From Nitrospinota bacterium (lineage in GTDB: Bacteria; Nitrospinota_A; UBA7883), in assembly GCA_029879765.1 (NCBI GenBank), contig JAOUPQ010000005.1:1-33242 (forward strand): a stretch of 33,242 bases of DNA, written 5' to 3'. The translations under genes were made by a program, and so were the position numbers. Shown piece by piece: positions 9,476-18,272 of the stretch. The number at the start of each line of letters is the position of its first letter. The first letter of the stretch is position 1. The notes beneath the pieces were generated by a model, which saw only the letters and a program-made list of their open reading frames with translations, made no database searches and was not told where the DNA came from.

Positions 9476-10366
9476 CTACCAGGCGGGCCATATGTAGTAA
9501 AAACCGCTGGTCATCCCGGCCCTGGCCAGATGCGTATTCGCCTTTCCGTCCAGCAACCAGTCCGCAAAACCCCGCCTCTCCTCCTCTTCCACCACCTCCG
9601 GGTCCGGATTCATTTTGGCCATACGGGCGGCGGCTTCGATAGAGTCTCGCAGGTTCCCCATTTTGTCCACCAGGTTCAGCTCCACCGCTTCCCTGCCGGT
9701 GAATATTCGTCCGTCCGCCATGCTTCGCACATGGTCCGGCTCCATTTTTCTCCCCTTGGCCACATCCTCGATGAACTGGTCGAGGATATCGTCGGCCACG
9801 CCTTGGAGCAGCTGGCGGTCATCGTCGCTCATGGGGCGGTATGGAGATCCGATATCCTTGAACTTGCCGGTTTTGATCACCATGGGGCTCAAGCCTATCT
9901 TGCCGAGGAGTTTTTCTATGTTGGAGAGATTCATGATCACGCCGATGGAGCCTGTGACCGTGCCTGGATTGGCGAATATGACGCTGCACGGGGCCGCCAC
10001 GTAGTAACCGCCGGAAGCGGCCACGGCGCCCATGCTGGCCACCACAGGCTTCTTCTTCACCGCCCGCTCCACTTCCTCATAGATCTCCTGGGAAGGGGCC
10101 ACGGCGCCGCCGGGGCTGTTGATCCGCAGCACGATGGCCTTAACGGAGTCATCCTCGACCCATCTTTTCAACTGGCTGTTGATTTCTTCCGAGTCGAGGA
10201 TGATGTTCTCCACCCGCACCAGGGCCACCTTGTCGCCGGATATGTCGATTCCTTCGCCGGTGGCGAATATGATAAGCCATATTCCCACCAGGAAGAAAAC
10301 CGCCATGACACCAAAAAAGATAACAATCGACCTGGCCGAATTCCGGCCCTGCCCAGATTGGGTCAT
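9476..10366 (-). CDS. sppA: Signal peptide peptidase SppA
   Basis: N-terminal TM anchor; VKAIVLRINSPGGAVAPSQEIYEEV, KKPVVASMGAVAASGGYYVAAPCSVIFANPGTVTGSIGVI. Confidence 0.93.
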   Translation of the reverse strand: MTQSGQGRNSARSIVIFFGVMAVFFLVGIWLIIFATGEGIDISGDKVALVRVENIILDSEEINSQLKRWVEDDSVKAIVLRINSPGGAVAPSQEIYEEVERAVKKKPVVASMGAVAASGGYYVAAPCSVIFANPGTVTGSIGVIMNLSNIEKLLGKIGLSPMVIKTGKFKDIGSPYRPMSDDDRQLLQGVADDILDQFIEDVAKGRKMEPDHVRSMADGRIFTGREAVELNLVDKMGNLRDSIEAAARMAKMNPDPEVVEEEERRGFADWLLDGKANTHLARAGMTSGFYYIWPAW

Positions 10367-10423
10367 AAAAAACTCTCCATTTCGAAAGGACGCCCTGCCG
10401 CAGCAGGCCAGAGACGGCCTGGA

Positions 10424-12205
10424 TTACTCGGAGGCGGATTCACCCGATTGACTGGTTTCCTCCGCGCCATAAGCGCTTTCGCTCATATCACCAGACTCAT
10501 CCGCATCAGCGGAGGCGCCCAGCTCCGACACAACCTGCTCCGGGGACAGCCCCTCTTCAAACGCCTTTATCGACAATCCGATCTTGCGGTTCGCCAGATC
10601 GACCTTGATTATCTTCGCCGTCACCACCTGCTCCAGCTCCAGAGCCTTGCGCTGGCTTTCGTCGCCCGCGGAGGAAAACTGGGAGTTATGGATAAGCCCT
10701 TCGATCCCGCTCTCGATCTCGGCGAAGGCGCCGAAGTTGGTGATCTTGACTATTTTGCAGCTCACGTCCGCTCCCACCGGATATTTCTCCTCGGCGCTCA
10801 TCCACGGATCCTTTTCAAGCTGCTTGACACCCAGGGAAAGCCGTTCGTTTTCCTTGTCGATGTTGAGCACCATGCAGCGCACCTTGTCGCGCTTTTTCAA
10901 GACTTCCGAGGGATGCTTCACCTTCTGGGTCCAGCTCATGTCGGAAATATGAATCAAGCCGTCCACGCCTTCTTCGAGTTCCACAAAGGCGCCGAATTCG
11001 GCCACGTTGCGGATTCTCCCCTCCACGATGGAGTTGACCGCGTATTTCTCCTCGATATTGTCCCAGGGGTTGGGCTGGATCTGTTTCATTCCCAGGGAGA
11101 TACGCTTTTTCTCCTTGTCAATGGCCAGCACCACCGCTTCCACCGAATCGCCCACGTTGACTATCTTGCCCGGATGCCTCACATGCTTGTTCCATGTCAT
11201 CTCGGAGATATGCACCAGGCCTTCCACTCCCTGCTCCAGTTCCACAAAAGCGCCGTAGTCGGCGATGGACACCACCTTGCCGGTGATCCTGGCGCCGGCG
11301 GCGTATCGCTCCTCCGCATAGCTCCAGGGGTCGGCCGTGGCCTGCTTGTAGCCCAGGGAGACCCGCTCCGATTCCCTGTCGAACTTGAGCACGATCACTT
11401 CCACCTGGTCGCCGATGTTGAACATCTCGGAAGGATGGTTCACGCGGCCCCAGGACATGTCGGTGATATGCAGCAACCCGTCGATCCCGCCCAGGTCGAT
11501 AAATGCGCCATATTCGGTGATGTTCTTCACGATACCGATGACTTTCGCCCCTTCGGTCAGCTGGGCCAGGGTGGTCTCCTTTGTGGCCTTGCGTTTTTCC
11601 TCCAGGATCGCCCTGCGGGAAAGGACGATGTTCCCCCGCTTCTTGTTCATCTTTATGATCTTGAAGTTGTGCTTTTCGCCCACCAGCTTGTCCAGGTTCT
11701 TTATGGGCCTAAGATCGATCTGGGAACCGGGCAAGAAGGCCTTGAGCCCTATATCCACGGTCAATCCACCCTTGATCTTGGAGACTATGACACCTTCGAT
11801 GATCTCGTCGTTATCATATTTCTCCGCCATGATCTCCCAGACCCGGATACGGTCCGCCTTCTCCTTGGAAAGCACAACCATCCCCTCGGCGTCCTCGCTC
11901 TTCTCCAGCAGAACCTCCACCGGGTCGCCTTCCGCCAGATCCTGGGCCTTGATGCCGAACTCCGACAAAGGAATGATACCTTCGCTCTTAAATCCTATAT
12001 CCACAATTACCGAGTCGTCAGTCTTCTTCACCACCCGGCCATGAATGATTTCCCCCTGTTTGAAGGAAACAATGCTCTGGTCTATAAGGTCGGCGTATTC
12101 ATCCACCGAAAAAGCGTCGTCGCTTTCCCCCTGTTCCATATCGAAACTATCTGCGTAGTCCGATTCCTTTACTCTTCTTGTCCCGTCTTTCAATGCAGCT
12201 GCCAT
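10424..12205 (-). CDS. rpsA: 30S ribosomal protein S1, six S1 repeats
   Basis: Six recognisable S1 domains, e.g. GIVKNITEYGAFIDLGGIDGLLHITDMSW, GKVVSIADYGAFVELEQGVEGLVHISEMTW, GRIRNVAEFGAFVELEEGVDGLIHISDMSW. Confidence 0.96.
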   Translation of the reverse strand: MAAALKDGTRRVKESDYADSFDMEQGESDDAFSVDEYADLIDQSIVSFKQGEIIHGRVVKKTDDSVIVDIGFKSEGIIPLSEFGIKAQDLAEGDPVEVLLEKSEDAEGMVVLSKEKADRIRVWEIMAEKYDNDEIIEGVIVSKIKGGLTVDIGLKAFLPGSQIDLRPIKNLDKLVGEKHNFKIIKMNKKRGNIVLSRRAILEEKRKATKETTLAQLTEGAKVIGIVKNITEYGAFIDLGGIDGLLHITDMSWGRVNHPSEMFNIGDQVEVIVLKFDRESERVSLGYKQATADPWSYAEERYAAGARITGKVVSIADYGAFVELEQGVEGLVHISEMTWNKHVRHPGKIVNVGDSVEAVVLAIDKEKKRISLGMKQIQPNPWDNIEEKYAVNSIVEGRIRNVAEFGAFVELEEGVDGLIHISDMSWTQKVKHPSEVLKKRDKVRCMVLNIDKENERLSLGVKQLEKDPWMSAEEKYPVGADVSCKIVKITNFGAFAEIESGIEGLIHNSQFSSAGDESQRKALELEQVVTAKIIKVDLANRKIGLSIKAFEEGLSPEQVVSELGASADADESGDMSESAYGAEETSQSGESASE

Positions 12206-12262
12206 AGTTTAAAAGTTACCACCAATTCCTGTATTCCACTCACCGGAGACCTTCCGGGCGTT

Positions 12263-12970
12263 TCAGGACGCTTCGTACTTATCCGAAACGATCAAAACTA
12301 ACATTCTTTCTAATACTTCGTCAATATCCAATTGTGATGTGTCAATCTCCACCGCCCCCTCCGGCTTCACCAAGGGAGACACCGCCCGCTGGCTGTCTTG
12401 CAGGTCTCGGGCTGTAATCCCCTCCAAAACTTCCTTGTGGTCCCGGCTTTCCCCGGCCTGGGCGATCTCCAGCCGACGACGCTCGGCGCGAACATCCGGG
12501 CCGGCCACCAGGAAAAACTTGAAACGGGCCTGGGGCAGGACCACGGAGCCTGTGTCGCGCCCCTCCATCACCACCGGCCCCCCTTCCGCCATTTTCCTCT
12601 GCAGCCCCACCAGCTCCGATCTAACCTGGGGGTATGCGGATATCTTTGAAACCAGGGCGTTGACATCCGCTTGTCTTATCCTGGCGGATTCGTCCTCTCC
12701 ATCCACCAGCACCTGGCGGCTATCCTCCCCGGCGAACCGCAGGTGGATCTCCCTGGCCACCCGGGCCACGGCGGTCTCGTCATCAGGATCCACCCCATTG
12801 TCTATCACCCTGGCTGTCACCGCCCGGTACATGGCGCCGGTGTCGATCATGACCGCGCCCAGTTTTTTCGCCAACAGCCGGGCCATGGTGCTTTTGCCAC
12901 TACCGGCGGGGCCGTCGATGGTGACGGCCAGAAGGGAAGGGGGCATATTCCCCCGGGGGTCAGCCGTCAT
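12263..12970 (-). CDS. cmk: Cytidylate kinase
   Basis: LAVTIDGPAGSGKSTMARLLAKKLGAVMIDTGAMYRAVTARV, GPVVMEGRDTGSVVLPQARFKFFLVA. Confidence 0.95.
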   Translation of the reverse strand: MTADPRGNMPPSLLAVTIDGPAGSGKSTMARLLAKKLGAVMIDTGAMYRAVTARVIDNGVDPDDETAVARVAREIHLRFAGEDSRQVLVDGEDESARIRQADVNALVSKISAYPQVRSELVGLQRKMAEGGPVVMEGRDTGSVVLPQARFKFFLVAGPDVRAERRRLEIAQAGESRDHKEVLEGITARDLQDSQRAVSPLVKPEGAVEIDTSQLDIDEVLERMLVLIVSDKYEAS

Positions 12971-13838
12971 CGCGATCCATCATCTGGCGTTCTTTGCTGA
13001 TTCTGTCTATGCGGCCTTCTATCTCATCGAAATCGGAGGCCTCGATACTCTGGCGGAATCCCTCCAGGCTCTGTTGATATCGGGTCAGTGAATCGAGCAG
13101 CGCGTCTTTGTTCATGGAGAAGATATCACGCCACATCTTGGGGTCACTGGCGGCGATCCGTGTGGTGTCCCGCAGCCCTCCTGCCGCGAATCGTCGCATT
13201 TTTCCCTCCGGATCCGCCCAGCAAACCGCTTCCATCAGGGAAAACACCGCCAGGTGGGGCAGGTGGCTTATGATCGACATGGTCGCGTCATGCTCCTCCG
13301 GGGCCATGGACACCACCTTCGACCCTGCGGCCTCCCACATGGCCCGCACTTTCCCCAGCGCCTCCTGGTTGGTGCGGGGGGTGGGGGTCAGCACTGTATA
13401 GCGCCCATGAAACAGCTCGGCGAAGGCGGCGGTGGCGCCTGTCTTTTCCGTGCCGGCCACCGGATGGCCTCCCACGAAATGGAGCCTGTCCGGAAGTTCG
13501 CTGTCCAGCTCATTTACTATGGCGCCCTTCACAGATCCGCCATCGGTGATGACGCATCCATCGGGAAGGAACTTGGCGGCTCTCTGGATCACCCAAGCGA
13601 TCGATTCCACGGGTGTGGAGACGAAAAACAGGTCCGCACCCCTGGCCGCCTCGGTCAGGTCGAAGGTGATTTCGTCCACGATGGAAAGTTTCAGCGCAGC
13701 CTCCAGGTTGGCCCTTCCTCTTCCGGAGCCCACCACCGTCCCAAAAATGCCCGCCTTTTTTCCAGCCAGGGCCAAAGATCCACCTATCAAACCCACTCCG
13801 GCTATCGCCACTCTTTTGAAAATCACTTTATCAGACAC
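12960..13838 (-). CDS. tyrA: Prephenate dehydrogenase
   Basis: VAIAGVGLIGGSLALAGKKAG, DLFFVSTPVES, FVGGHPVAGTEKTGATAAFAELFHGRYTVLTPT, ISHLPHL. Overlaps the cmk start. Confidence 0.92.
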   Translation of the reverse strand: MSDKVIFKRVAIAGVGLIGGSLALAGKKAGIFGTVVGSGRGRANLEAALKLSIVDEITFDLTEAARGADLFFVSTPVESIAWVIQRAAKFLPDGCVITDGGSVKGAIVNELDSELPDRLHFVGGHPVAGTEKTGATAAFAELFHGRYTVLTPTPRTNQEALGKVRAMWEAAGSKVVSMAPEEHDATMSIISHLPHLAVFSLMEAVCWADPEGKMRRFAAGGLRDTTRIAASDPKMWRDIFSMNKDALLDSLTRYQQSLEGFRQSIEASDFDEIEGRIDRISKERQMMDRDDG

Positions 13839-13868
13839 AAATCCTCTCCTGCTAAACAGCTCACTTTA

Positions 13869-14960
13869 TCACCCACCGCGCCGGACAGGCATGGCGGCGG
13901 GGTATGAGCCCAGCGGTTTGATGAAAGACGCGGATGGCTCCATTTTTTTCAGGGCCCACTTCACCGGCGCCGAGTCCAGGCTTCCGGAGAAATCGAGAAA
14001 GAAGACATATTCCCATTCCCGCACCGGGCTGGGGCGGCTTTGGATCCCCAGCAGGTTTATCTTTTTTTCCGCAAAGGGGCGCAAGGCGTTGAACAGGGCG
14101 CCCGCCTCATGGCGAGTGGAGAAGACTATGGAAGTTTTATCCGCTCCCGGTTTCGGAGAGCCGTTCATGGAAATGGCCAGAAAACGGGTCTGGTTGCCCG
14201 CCCGGTCTTCGATATTCCGCTCCAATACGTTAAGGCCATAAATCCTGGCCGCTTCCAGCGCCCCCACGGCTGCCGAGCCCTTTTCCCTGGCGGCTCTGGC
14301 GGCGGCGTCGGCGGTGGAGGCGGTCTCCACGATTTTGGCGTCTGGCATGTTCCTGCCCAGCCATCCCCTGCACTGGCCCAGCGGCATGTATTGGGAATAG
14401 ATAGTCTTCACAGTCTCCCGGCTCTCTTCGCTGGATATCAGGTTCAGATGTATATCGTAATAGTATTCGGCGTGGATTTTCACATCGGATCCGGCCAGAA
14501 GATCCATGGTCTGCCCCACTGCGCCTTCTATGCTGTTTTCTATAGGCGCCACCCCCAGGTCCGCCGCGCCACTTTCCACTGCTTTGAACACCCTGTCGAT
14601 TCCCGGCTCCAGAACGCTTTTGCATGAAGAGCCGAACATCCTGGATACGGCCAGGTGGCTGAACGAGCCGGCAGGCCCCAGGCAGGCCACCTGGAGATCT
14701 TTCTCCACGGAGCGGGTGGCGGAAAATATTTCCCTGAAGACGTTCTGGGCCGCCGTGTTGGAAAGTGGCCCGCTGTTGAGGGAGGCCACTTTTTCCAGGA
14801 TCTGGTTTTCCCTGGCCGGATGAAAGACAGGAGCTCCCGTGGCCGATTTTATATCGGCGATTTTCACTCCCAGGTTCGCCCTTTGATTGAGAATGCGGAT
14901 CAACTTCTCGTCCAGCTTGTCGATCTTTTCTCTGATTTCCCCGATGCTGTCCTTGACCAT
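13869..14960 (-). CDS. pheA: Bifunctional chorismate mutase / prephenate dehydratase
   Basis: N-terminal chorismate mutase helix IGEIREKIDKLDEKLIRILNQRANLGVKIADIK; VACLGPAGSFSHLAV, GVAPIENSIEGAVGQTMDLL, NQTRFLAI, ACT region. Start placed at MVKDSIGEIRE (14960) rather than the upstream Met at 15011. Confidence 0.93.
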   Translation of the reverse strand: MVKDSIGEIREKIDKLDEKLIRILNQRANLGVKIADIKSATGAPVFHPARENQILEKVASLNSGPLSNTAAQNVFREIFSATRSVEKDLQVACLGPAGSFSHLAVSRMFGSSCKSVLEPGIDRVFKAVESGAADLGVAPIENSIEGAVGQTMDLLAGSDVKIHAEYYYDIHLNLISSEESRETVKTIYSQYMPLGQCRGWLGRNMPDAKIVETASTADAAARAAREKGSAAVGALEAARIYGLNVLERNIEDRAGNQTRFLAISMNGSPKPGADKTSIVFSTRHEAGALFNALRPFAEKKINLLGIQSRPSPVREWEYVFFLDFSGSLDSAPVKWALKKMEPSASFIKPLGSYPAAMPVRRGG

Positions 14961-15075
14961 TTCGCCTGCGCGCCTATAAAAATTAATTCCCCAAAACCGA
15001 TCCCATGACATAAAGTGTCAAGAAAAAGATATCATAAACGGAGCCCTCGGCGCCGCAAACAAACACTATGAAACT

Positions 15076-15597
15076 ATGATTCAGCTTCTGACGTATTACG
15101 GAGTGGCCAACTGCCTGGTCCTGGCGGTGACCCTGGGCCTGGGATATATAGGGGACACAGCCATGATGGCCCACTTCCTGCTCGGGTTTGTAGGGTCGCT
15201 ATCGGCGGTTCTCTGGGTGGGGGTGGCGATGTTCTATCTTATCTATTCCGGACAGGCGGTGAAAAAAGCCGGGGAGGCGGGCTTGATGGAGCAGGGGCGT
15301 GTGGACTATTGCTACCAGGCCAAGAAACGGCTGTTTCCATGGTTTCTGACATCCATCCTGCTGCTGGTGATGGCCCCCTTTTTTGGCGCCACAGCCCAGG
15401 CGCATACCGGGTCGTCGCTGGCTCATCATCTGGTGGCGTGGCTAGCCGCGCTGGTGTTCTGGCTGTCGGTGTATTTGTCCTACAGCAGGCTTGTGGAGCA
15501 CAGCAAGATGATCGAGGAAATTCTGGGGAAGGTATTGGCCATGCGCCAGGCAAAAGCCGGGAACAAGAGCCAAAATGACTCTGCGCCTCAAGGATAG
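15076..15597 (+). CDS. Conserved-type integral membrane protein, about 4 TM helices, unknown function
   Basis: 173 aa with four hydrophobic segments and a charged C-terminal tail; its codon frame is not explained by another gene. Confidence 0.65.
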   Translation: MIQLLTYYGVANCLVLAVTLGLGYIGDTAMMAHFLLGFVGSLSAVLWVGVAMFYLIYSGQAVKKAGEAGLMEQGRVDYCYQAKKRLFPWFLTSILLLVMAPFFGATAQAHTGSSLAHHLVAWLAALVFWLSVYLSYSRLVEHSKMIEEILGKVLAMRQAKAGNKSQNDSAPQG

Positions 15598-15617
15598 GGA
15601 CGACTAGGGAATGCGCT

Positions 15618-16901
15618 CTAATCGCCCTTGGCCGGATGTCTTTCGGCGCCTTCCACCGGCAGGCGGATAATAAACGCGGTTCCCTCCCCCCTGGAGCTTT
15701 GGACGGTTATGGCCCCGCCATGCTGGGAGATTATTTCGTAGCACAGATACAGCCCCAGCCCCGTTCCTTTCCCTATCGGCTTGGTGGTGAAGAAAGGATC
15801 GAACACCCTGTTGATTTTATCCTTGGGGATACCTTCGCCGTTGTCATAAAAAGTGAGCACCAGGTTGTCCGGCGTCCTCCCTTCGCTGGTCTCGTCCCCC
15901 TCGAAGATGGTGGCGGACACGTCGATCTCCCCGGCTATGAAGTCTTTCCCTTCTTTCCGGTGTCGGAGCACCTTTTCCTCGATGGAGTCGGCCGCGTTAA
16001 TCAGCAGGTTCACGAACACCTGCTCCAGCTTGGAAAACTGCCCTTTTATCTCCTTGAGGTTGAGGAAGCTTTCCTTGATGGTGATATATTTGCGCATCTT
16101 GGAGCGGACCAGGTTCACCGCCTGGGCGATCACCTCGCGAATATCCACGTTCTCATCGATATTTTCATCGCTGGTGTATGCGTAGTGCTTTATCCCGGAA
16201 ACGATTTTTTCTATCCGCTCCGTCCCCCGCAGAGCCTCCCCTATCATCATGGGGAACTCCTCCAGGATGATTTTGCGGGTCACATCCACATTTTTCCGGT
16301 CATCGAGCTTGTCCAGCCGGGGCCGCAACCGCTTGATATACTCGTTCATCAGCTGCAGGTTGGTGCGGATGAAGGTGGTGGGGTTGTTGATCTCGTGGGC
16401 GATCCCGGTGCTCAACACCCCCACGGTGGCCATCTTTTCCGAGTTGATAAGTTGTCGGGTGCGGGCTATGAGGCTCTCGGAAAGCGACTTTTTCTCCAAC
16501 ACCCGCTCCACCGCCTTCAGGAACTGATCCTTTTCTATGGGCTTTACAATGAAGTCCCCCGCCCCGGCCCGCAACGCGTCGATGAATATCTCCATGCTGC
16601 CAAAGCCTGTGATCACGACGATGTTGACTTCCTTGTCGATAAGGCGGATCTTGGCGATCAGGTCCAGTCCGCTTATCCCCGGCATCATCAGGTCCGTGAT
16701 AACAAGATCGATCCCCCCCTTGCAGAACCTCTGATATGCGCTTTCGCCATCCATGCAGACGATGGTCTTGTATCCCACGCCTTCCAACAGCTTGACCAGA
16801 TATCCGGCGACTATTTTGTCGTCATCCACCACCAGAATGGTTCTTGGCCCCGTAGGCTCCAGGAACAGGTTCGGAATTTCTGGTGTATCTTTCAGATCCA
16901 T
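15618..16901 (-). CDS. Receiver domain - histidine kinase (N-terminal REC, C-terminal HisKA/HATPase)
   Basis: REC: ILVVDDDKIVAGYLVKLLEG...DLVITDLMMPGISGLDLI...FIVKPIEKDQFL. Kinase: MATVGVLSTGIAHEINNPTTFI, FVNLLINAADSIEE, YDNGEGIPKDKINRVFDPFFTTKPIGKGTGLGLYLC. Confidence 0.93.
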   Translation of the reverse strand: MDLKDTPEIPNLFLEPTGPRTILVVDDDKIVAGYLVKLLEGVGYKTIVCMDGESAYQRFCKGGIDLVITDLMMPGISGLDLIAKIRLIDKEVNIVVITGFGSMEIFIDALRAGAGDFIVKPIEKDQFLKAVERVLEKKSLSESLIARTRQLINSEKMATVGVLSTGIAHEINNPTTFIRTNLQLMNEYIKRLRPRLDKLDDRKNVDVTRKIILEEFPMMIGEALRGTERIEKIVSGIKHYAYTSDENIDENVDIREVIAQAVNLVRSKMRKYITIKESFLNLKEIKGQFSKLEQVFVNLLINAADSIEEKVLRHRKEGKDFIAGEIDVSATIFEGDETSEGRTPDNLVLTFYDNGEGIPKDKINRVFDPFFTTKPIGKGTGLGLYLCYEIISQHGGAITVQSSRGEGTAFIIRLPVEGAERHPAKGD

Positions 16902-16987
16902 AATTTCACGCCTCTTGTATTTGGCATATACTATTTCACTGTCCCATTATTATCCAAGGAAAATGTTTGCCGCATCCTCGGGCCCCC

Positions 16988-17494
16988 CTATACATCCTTC
17001 TCCAGTTCCTCCAGGCTTTCCATCGCCCTTTGTTGTCCCGGATCCATGTCGACGATCAATTGCAGAACGCTTTTTGCCTTTACAGTCATTCCCGCGCTGT
17101 AATAAATTGTGGCCACATGGTAAAGAGCGTCGATGTCGTTTGGATTCATTCTGATAATGCGGCGATACAGATAGAAAGCGTCCAGCAGGTTTCCTTTTCT
17201 GTCGAATTCTCCAGCCTTGGCCCGCAGCGCATCCAGCTCCATCTCCTGGTCGCTATCCATGCGGGGAGCAGAGGCGGCAGGCTCAGTCGCCTTCTGGGCC
17301 AGTTCCTTCATTTCTTCTTCCAGCCTGGCGGCGTATGTCTTAAGCTTATCCGCCTCTCGCGCCTTTTCATCCAGCCTGCGCATCAGCTCCGACACTATCC
17401 TAGAGTCCGCGGCGTCTGATGATTTCTCATCCTTTGCAACCTGGCTTACCACCGCCAACAACCCACGTCCTTTATTCTTTTCCATCATCGCCAT
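16988..17494 (-). CDS. Coiled-coil/TPR-like protein with ParB-like N-terminal GRGL peptide; candidate partner of the adjacent ParA
   Basis: MAMMEKNKGRGLLAVVSQVAKDE..., then heptad-rich SRIVSELMRRLDEKAREADKLKTYAARLEEEMKEL, then TPR-like AGEFDRKGNLLDAFYLYRRIIRMNPNDIDALYHVATIYYSAGMTVKAKSVLQLIVDMDPGQ. Start is 1 nt after the ParA stop. Confidence 0.75.
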   Translation of the reverse strand: MAMMEKNKGRGLLAVVSQVAKDEKSSDAADSRIVSELMRRLDEKAREADKLKTYAARLEEEMKELAQKATEPAASAPRMDSDQEMELDALRAKAGEFDRKGNLLDAFYLYRRIIRMNPNDIDALYHVATIYYSAGMTVKAKSVLQLIVDMDPGQQRAMESLEELEKDV

Positions 17495-17495
17495 G

Positions 17496-18257
17496 TTACA
17501 GCACCGAAATGTCGTCCGCCAGTATTTCAAAGTCGTAGGCGGCGTTGGATTTGGGAGCGAATATCTGGATAGGTTTTCCTGCGGCGGCGGCTTCCGGCAG
17601 CTTGGCGTCCAGCCGTATCCTGGAGCGCACCAGGCTCTTGCCGTATTTTTCCTCTATCTTTTTTATCAAGGCCCCCTGGCCCCCCATGCGCTTGTCTATC
17701 ATGTTGGGGATCAATCCCATCAAGCTGGTGGTCGGCCCCAGTTCCCCATTCACCGCCTCCACCACTTCCATCAGCCCCTCCACCGCCGCCATGGACAAAT
17801 ACGATCCATGGATGGGCGCCAGAGCCTCCGGGCAGGCGCAAAGGGCGTTGAGAGTCAACAGGCCGAAATTGGCGGGGCAATCCACGATCACTATGGAATA
17901 ACCTTCCTCCAGCTTTGCCAGCAGGGCGGAAAGCTTTTTCGCCCGGTCCGGCTCCTCCGCCAGCTCCAGCTCCGCCCCAAACAGCCGCAGGGCGGAGGGG
18001 ACCAGGTGCAAGTCGCGCGCGGGAGTGGGAACCACCGCCCGGGCCAGGTTCTTCTCCAGGCCCAGGGCCAGCTCATATACAGTCGCTTCCTGGCGCCCGG
18101 GTCGCGCTCCCAGGCTCAAGGTGGCGCTGGCCTGTGGATCCAGGTCCACCAGCAGGGTCTTGTTTCCCCGCAACGCCAGGGCGGCGGCCAGGTTCACCGC
18201 CACAGTGGTCCGGCCACACCCCCCCTTCAGCCCGGTCACCGCGATTCTTCTGGCCAT
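17496..18257 (-). CDS. ParA/MinD-superfamily ATPase with variant Walker A (KGGCGRTT)
   Basis: MARRIAVTGLKGGCGRTTVAVNLAAALALRGNKTLLVDLDPQASATLSLG, YSIVIVDCPANFGLLTLNAL, GLIPNMIDKR. Confidence 0.93.
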   Translation of the reverse strand: MARRIAVTGLKGGCGRTTVAVNLAAALALRGNKTLLVDLDPQASATLSLGARPGRQEATVYELALGLEKNLARAVVPTPARDLHLVPSALRLFGAELELAEEPDRAKKLSALLAKLEEGYSIVIVDCPANFGLLTLNALCACPEALAPIHGSYLSMAAVEGLMEVVEAVNGELGPTTSLMGLIPNMIDKRMGGQGALIKKIEEKYGKSLVRSRIRLDAKLPEAAAAGKPIQIFAPKSNAAYDFEILADDISVL

Positions 18258-18272
18258 CCTCTCCTCGGCAGG

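Noticed and set aside
9437-12301. 954 aa plus-strand ORF antisense to sppA and rpsA
   Set aside because: It mirrors rpsA/sppA, whose domains are unmistakable; the His/Leu/Gly-rich composition is typical of antisense frames of GC-rich genes.
15016-15021. Minus-strand TTGACA upstream of pheA
   Set aside because: At 17-nt spacing the -10 would be GGTTTT, too poor to call a sigma70 promoter.
15636-17102. 488 aa plus-strand ORF
   Set aside because: Antisense to the receiver-histidine kinase; no domain recognised.
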